Positions 59,181 through 64,000 of a stretch of DNA of 64,000 nucleotides are shown in pieces (within the stretch, counting starts at the first letter, position 1; every line of letters starts with the position of its first letter). The stretch covers positions 34,003,120 through 34,067,119 of the forward strand of contig OY740769.1 in NCBI GenBank assembly GCA_963513935.1, in the 5' to 3' direction. The translations under genes and the position numbers were made by a program. The notes below the pieces were generated by a model. That model ran no database searches, was not told the origin of the DNA, and worked only from the letters and a program-made list of their open reading frames with translations. Origin of the DNA: Aphrophora alni. Taxonomy: Eukaryota > Arthropoda > Insecta > Hemiptera > Aphrophoridae.

Positions 59181-62100
59181 GTTCATTTATATTATTAAAA
59201 TAATTTTGAAACTTTAGCTTTATTGCTTTATTTAATCCTTGAATTTATTAACAATAAGCTAGCGTAAGGTTACTTCCACTAAGATGATGTAACTTGCCAT
59301 AAATCCGGTGCTTCAATGGCTCTCATAAGCAGTTTCTTCTTTGTAGCCATGGTCAGCATTCAGATCACCCGACTACAGTCTCCTAATTTTATCTTTAGTT
59401 TTTTTTTAAGATAGACGGTAATTAAGTGTGTGTAAAACGTCCGAAACATTTACACATTTTCGAGACTTAACTTGTTAATAAATCAATAAGATTGACGTTA
59501 ACAGGATCTTCTAAACATATGAAAACATGAAGCGACGGATGGAGCTATACTTGAATATTTAAGGAAGGCACCTCCAACAATAACATTAAATAAGTTTTTA
59601 TGATTTTCACAATGTTTCCCTATAAATTTAGGCTATATAAATTCTGACCTAAGTACTATCTAACAAGGTTTTCCATCAGAAGTCTACCATAGTAAGTAAA
59701 CAAATCAATAACACTTGACATAGTAGCAACTGCAACAATGACATTATCAAATTCCAGCTGTTTTGATTCTCCCAAAGTTTTTCTACAGATTTGATGCAAT
59801 TTTATGTATTATCGGTGCTTAATTAATGTTTAATGTTAAATTCAAATTTTTAAGGTTTTCCTGGCTCATCCTGTATTTGTAAAAAAAAAAAAATTATAGA
59901 AAATACTGTATATAGTTTCAATAGATACAATCATACAGAGTCTGAGAGTAAGGATGCAGTTGACAAACTGGAAAAGGGAACATTTAGACAATTTTTATTG
60001 ATCACTGAAAAGAGCTCGTTTTAAATTTATAAGAAGGTGATGAAAACTTGACACCAAACCACACATACCAAAGATTTACTAAACCTCTCCAAGGAATCAG
60101 AGATCTCCGAAGAAAACCCTCTCTCATAATTTTCCGTCCTGCTGCCTGGCTGAACATTTAAACAATATTACTGTTTTAACTCTAATAGATGTTATGTAAA
60201 TACTGCCGTCCTAATATGGAAACAATCCTAAAGTTTGCAAATTGGGTAATCATATGCCTAACCAGAAATAAAAATATCTGTCTGGGCTTCAAAGGGAAGC
60301 CAGTTTAACCCATTTACAACAACATCATTGCAATATTGAAATTAGCCGGTGATGTAAACACAATATTGTACTAATTCACAAAACCAAAACCTAAGGAATC
60401 AAACAAATATCGGTATTTTAACTTCCCAAAAAGATTTAGTCATCGATCAAAAAGATAAACTTGAAAGGATCTTTTAGGGACTGAATATCTCAATCGGTCC
60501 AGACGAATTTTGATAAAATGTTGGTAAATTGGAAGGTGAATAGCTCAAACCAAGGTAGAGCCCAAAATCAAAATGAAATTTGTAGCCTACAGATACAGTT
60601 TGTAATACAAAAATATATATAACTAAATTCCAATGCACAACAGCCCGTGAGAGGCTATTTAGTCGAGTAATTTCTATCGCTGTTCTAACTTTCTCAACCA
60701 AAGCTATCTACCGCTTGTAGATGCACAATTTTTTGTAATGTGCTGATATTTACTTGAGAATCCGGAACCTTTCGCTAGTGAAGTGGGAGCACTAACCTCT
60801 ATAACAAAATATATTTTCACTTTGAGAATTTTGGGAAATAAGAACATTGGACCTCTTTTGAATTATATTCCAGAGCGGATATGGAACCAGTAATAATAAT
60901 ATTCACTACTACCAAAGTTTTAAAACAGAAAATTATAAGCTGCTTCAATTTAAAGTTGCTATTGCAGCACTCAAGATCTTATTTCTGGTAACTTTACTTT
61001 TAGTTTTACACACACGAATTCAACGAGAATTTATAATTCTTAGAAATCAGAAAATCATTTGGTGATTTAAAGTACTTCAGCTTAATTTAGGATTTGCTAT
61101 TATGTTCATATATAAATATCGGTAGATAATAGTGACATTTTTAAAATTTGTGTTTATAAAAAATGATCTATTACATCAGTTCATTATTACATTTCCTTAA
61201 GAAAGTGATTATTGCAGAAGATGGATAACTTTCATCCTGGTATTACGCTGCGTTACAAATTATTGTTTTACTCACAAAATTACTGCCATAATTTTATGTA
61301 CGTTAGTTTCTACGAGGGTTCCCTTATCAATAGCAATGCAGACAATACATTAAATGGTTTTACAATGGTTGTACATCATACACACAGCCCAGAGCAGGTA
61401 CCGCCATCACCTCTACCAGACCTACTTAGCATAGACCCACATCAATCATCAATAATCTGTTTTTTATCCTGAGGGTGACATTTAATATTAATGAGCGAAG
61501 TTTTTGTTCTGCCGGAACTATTTTAGGACTCAGCGGAAGCTAGTTTCCCCTTCACACAAAGCTTGATATCCACAATGTCATATAACTCATACTAAGTTAG
61601 TTATTCATTTGTTAAAGTCATTTGGCATAGGCATGCATGACGCAAAGTGTCATGCTATAATTTGAATAGCAGTGTTAACAGTTATTTTATATTAAGTATT
61701 TTACAATAGAGATGGTGTATAAATTATATTTGCAAAAATATAATACCACCCGAATGGTGAATAATTTCGTAGCATAACAAGTTTAGGTTAATCCTGATAT
61801 TGACACCCCAGGGATGTATTGTGCTGATGTAGATATCAGTAACGATTCCCCTATATCTCAAAGCTAGGGAAAATTAAACAGTTGTTACTCTATACTGTGC
61901 AATAAATTTATAGTTTATTATTGTTGCCTAGATAATCTGTATCTTCATTGTACTGGTCACGACTGACGAAGGGGATGTCTCTCTGCAACCTTCTTTGAAC
62001 AGAAGATTAAAACAGATACCAAACAGATTCAAACAGGTTTGAACAGATACTATTTTGTTAGGGGCATTCCAATTGTCTTGAGCCGTCAAAAAATGTTTAA

Positions 62101-63289
62101 AGCGGTCATGTCGAGTTAACTGAACATAAAAATCCATTACCTTACTTTTATTCTACTTTTCTCTTTATTTTCTATCATTTCTTACCGTCTGTCAACGAGA
62201 ATTGTTTGCGACCAAGCAACCGGATTTCCACCGCCTTCTTGCTTAATTCTCAAGCGGAACATAGGGCAGTAATTGTATTCCAACGAACTCTGTTTGGTAC
62301 ATCGGACTTAATGATGATCCATTTACCCCCATTATCTTAACCTATTTCATTGAGAGCCTTCCAGTTCTAGCGGTCTTCCCCTTCTACATTTTCATCTCGA
62401 GTTATATTGCTATTCCTCAAAGTACCCGATCTACCTCCAATTTCCTCGTAACATATTAAATTCACTATCTTTCTTTAAACATTTACTGATCTTCTCTGAT
62501 CATACAATTTTAAATTTTTTTGTGAGACCTGGTGGTAAAAGATTACAACTTACGTAATAGCTTTCGTTCCTTTCGTTTAATCGCATCCATAGAGCAGCAC
62601 TAATATCATTGTTTTTTTTTCCATTTGATCCTTGTGTTTTTTGCTTTGAGCGCCAAACGTTGAATATGGAGTTTTTAGAAAAAAAAACACGCCACATTCT
62701 TTTTCCATCATAATTCTTTTATCATCTTCTGAGCCTCCTTTATCAGATATTATTGAGTTTTGTAATACGAGTTGCAGTAATCAACTTGCGATTCTCAAAG
62801 TTGATCGCAAGGAATTTATATTTGGTGTGTTTGCCTTAAGTTTCACTTAAATTTAGTTTTCTTTAAAATTGTTGTTTGTTACTTGGTATCAGCCATATAG
62901 CCTATATAACCTGTCAAATCCAAATTTTTCAGGTGTTCAAAGACCTTCTTTCAATGGATTCGCCTTCCCCCAAGTATAATACAAACTTAATTTTATTATT
63001 AAGTCTCGCTTTTCAAAAATAATTTAATTATAAATATAATTGAATACATGTCTTCAAAAATTTCAAAATTTGATTTCTTCTGTTTAAATACATGGGTTAT
63101 GTCATAAAAAAAAAAAACATTGATGAAGTAAAACATTTACTTATAAAAAATGTACTTACGTAAATTAAAAATTGTGTTTCAAAATTATAAATGAGTAAAA
63201 ATCAAATTTCGCGCTTGAAATAGACATACTTTGTTATAGTGCATTTTATATAAGACTAAAAAATTATTAATATATAACTAAAATACCGT
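59181..63289. other. AT-rich non-coding stretch
   Basis: An 86-codon open frame at 61212-61472 and GC-richer patches at 61930-62030 and 62200-62420 show no recognised motif. No gene can be supported. Confidence 0.45.
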
Positions 63290-63490
63290 CGAATAGACGG
63301 CTAGAACATAAAAATTCCCACTCGTCATTCTTCTAGCCTTCTAACCAGAGTTCACTTCTATATTGTAACTTCCCAATATTCCCACGAAGCTGGGTCAAAT
63401 CCGTCAATTTTGAGCTCCCATTGGGATTGAAGCTGGAACCTCTCACCCGTGAAGCCAGAAAACTAACCATTAGCTCTGATTGCTCTGAAT
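63290..63490 (-). repeat. tRNA-derived SINE-like family S, copy 4
   Basis: Minus strand: AGCTAATGGTTAGTTTTCTG (A-box-like), GGTTCCAGCTTCAATCCCAA (B-box-like), TTTGACCCAGCTTCGTGGGA, GTGAACTCTGGTTAGAAGGC and TAGAA. Collinear with copies 1-3. Confidence 0.75.
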
Positions 63491-64000
63491 ATTTTACTCT
63501 CCATACATGAAACTGTTCCGTAATTATAAGCAAACCTTTTTAATGTTTGTGTATCGTTAACTTAAATTCAGAAATTGTCATAACCTGACCATCTTTTAAA
63601 TTTTAATTCATTTCAACAAATTTACTTTATCATTACTAGAAGTTAATGCTTTAAGTACATAGAGTGTACTCCAAAAATCGCTTTAGATGTTTTTATTTTG
63701 AATTACAAACATTTTTGTTGAATGGCACCTTAGTTGAAGTAATTTAGAAGGTGTTTTAAACTTCGTGCGTTCACAAGTCCATGATCTAAATTTCACCTAA
63801 AACAAAACCCACGTCGAGTGTTTTCATAAGTCATCAGAGAATGAAAAGAATCTAAAAACTAGAATGAATGGACGAGTAGAAAGAACCATTGCAAAATTAT
63901 GAATGGGAAGTACGGAAGGGGGAGGGGGAACTGTTCATTCATGCTTTGATATGCATAGGAGGAAGTATTGAGTTACATGGGCAATGAGTAATCGCGTAGG
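63491..64000. other. AT-rich end of window
   Basis: No feature recognised. A G-rich tract (AAGGGGGAGGGGGAA) lies at 63915-63929. Confidence 0.5.

Noticed and set aside
62150..62450. Retroelement or gene fragment on the minus strand
   Set aside because: Less AT-rich but frames are broken and no motif is recognisable.

Overview
This window is eukaryotic nuclear DNA, most likely from an insect. The base composition is strongly AT-rich, coding sequence is very sparse, and introns are bounded by GT/AG signals. One exon clearly encodes the C-terminal part of a ChaC-family gamma-glutamylcyclotransferase. The repeats are the mix typical of arthropods: non-LTR retrotransposons, Penelope-like elements, PIF/Harbinger, Tc1/mariner-like DDE elements, SINE-like families, and a short TTAGG-like (insect telomere type) stretch. 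A hemipteran is my guess from the repeat mix, but I cannot prove it. There are no bacterial operons, CRISPR arrays, rRNA genes or intact tRNA genes.

Layout. 0-6.8 kb: AT-rich non-coding DNA, three copies of a tRNA-derived SINE-like repeat, and a 423-bp fold-back palindrome at 3784-4206. 6.84-7.36 kb: the terminal exon of ChaC (+ strand) with a polyadenylation signal about 460 bp downstream. 10.9-14.4 kb: a copy of a second dispersed repeat (called family R here) next to a 3.2-kb, 5'-truncated, multiply broken non-LTR retrotransposon with endonuclease, reverse transcriptase, RNase H and zinc-knuckle regions. 14.45-15.08 kb: a dead DDE transposase. 21.1-22.5 kb: a 5'-truncated Penelope-like element (- strand) with RT and GIY-YIG regions and a hammerhead-like motif in its 3' region. 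27.5-28.8 kb: a PIF/Harbinger element with TTA target duplications that keeps only the N-terminal part of its transposase. 38.26-38.66 kb: a second, very short Penelope-like remnant with an inverted terminal fragment. 44.9-45.7 kb: an internally deleted non-LTR element joining ORF1 to the ORF2 tail. 47.35-49.98 kb: a 77-bp minisatellite with a 616-bp (8-unit) higher-order duplication. 55.66-56.60 kb: a 70-bp minisatellite. 59.10-59.18 kb: two back-to-back hammerhead-like motifs.

The most interesting pattern is a recurring architecture at five loci (3.9, 9.5, 21.2, 38.3 and 59.1 kb), plus a weak sixth at 47.0 kb. It consists of a CUGANGA-like box, one unpaired base, a short stem II, GAAAC, and then a self-complementary stretch. 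This is the layout of the small type-I hammerhead ribozymes known from Penelope-like elements, where stem III is so short that two RNA copies may have to pair. Two of the loci sit just 3' of recognisable Penelope coding sequence. The others may be solo ends of related elements.

Two unnamed dispersed families also stand out. Family R has seven copies of about 200-250 bp, and the tRNA-derived family S has four. Apart from ChaC I can only offer three weak candidate exons (19969-20088, 35573-35703, 44313-44393). Most of the window looks like intron or intergenic sequence.
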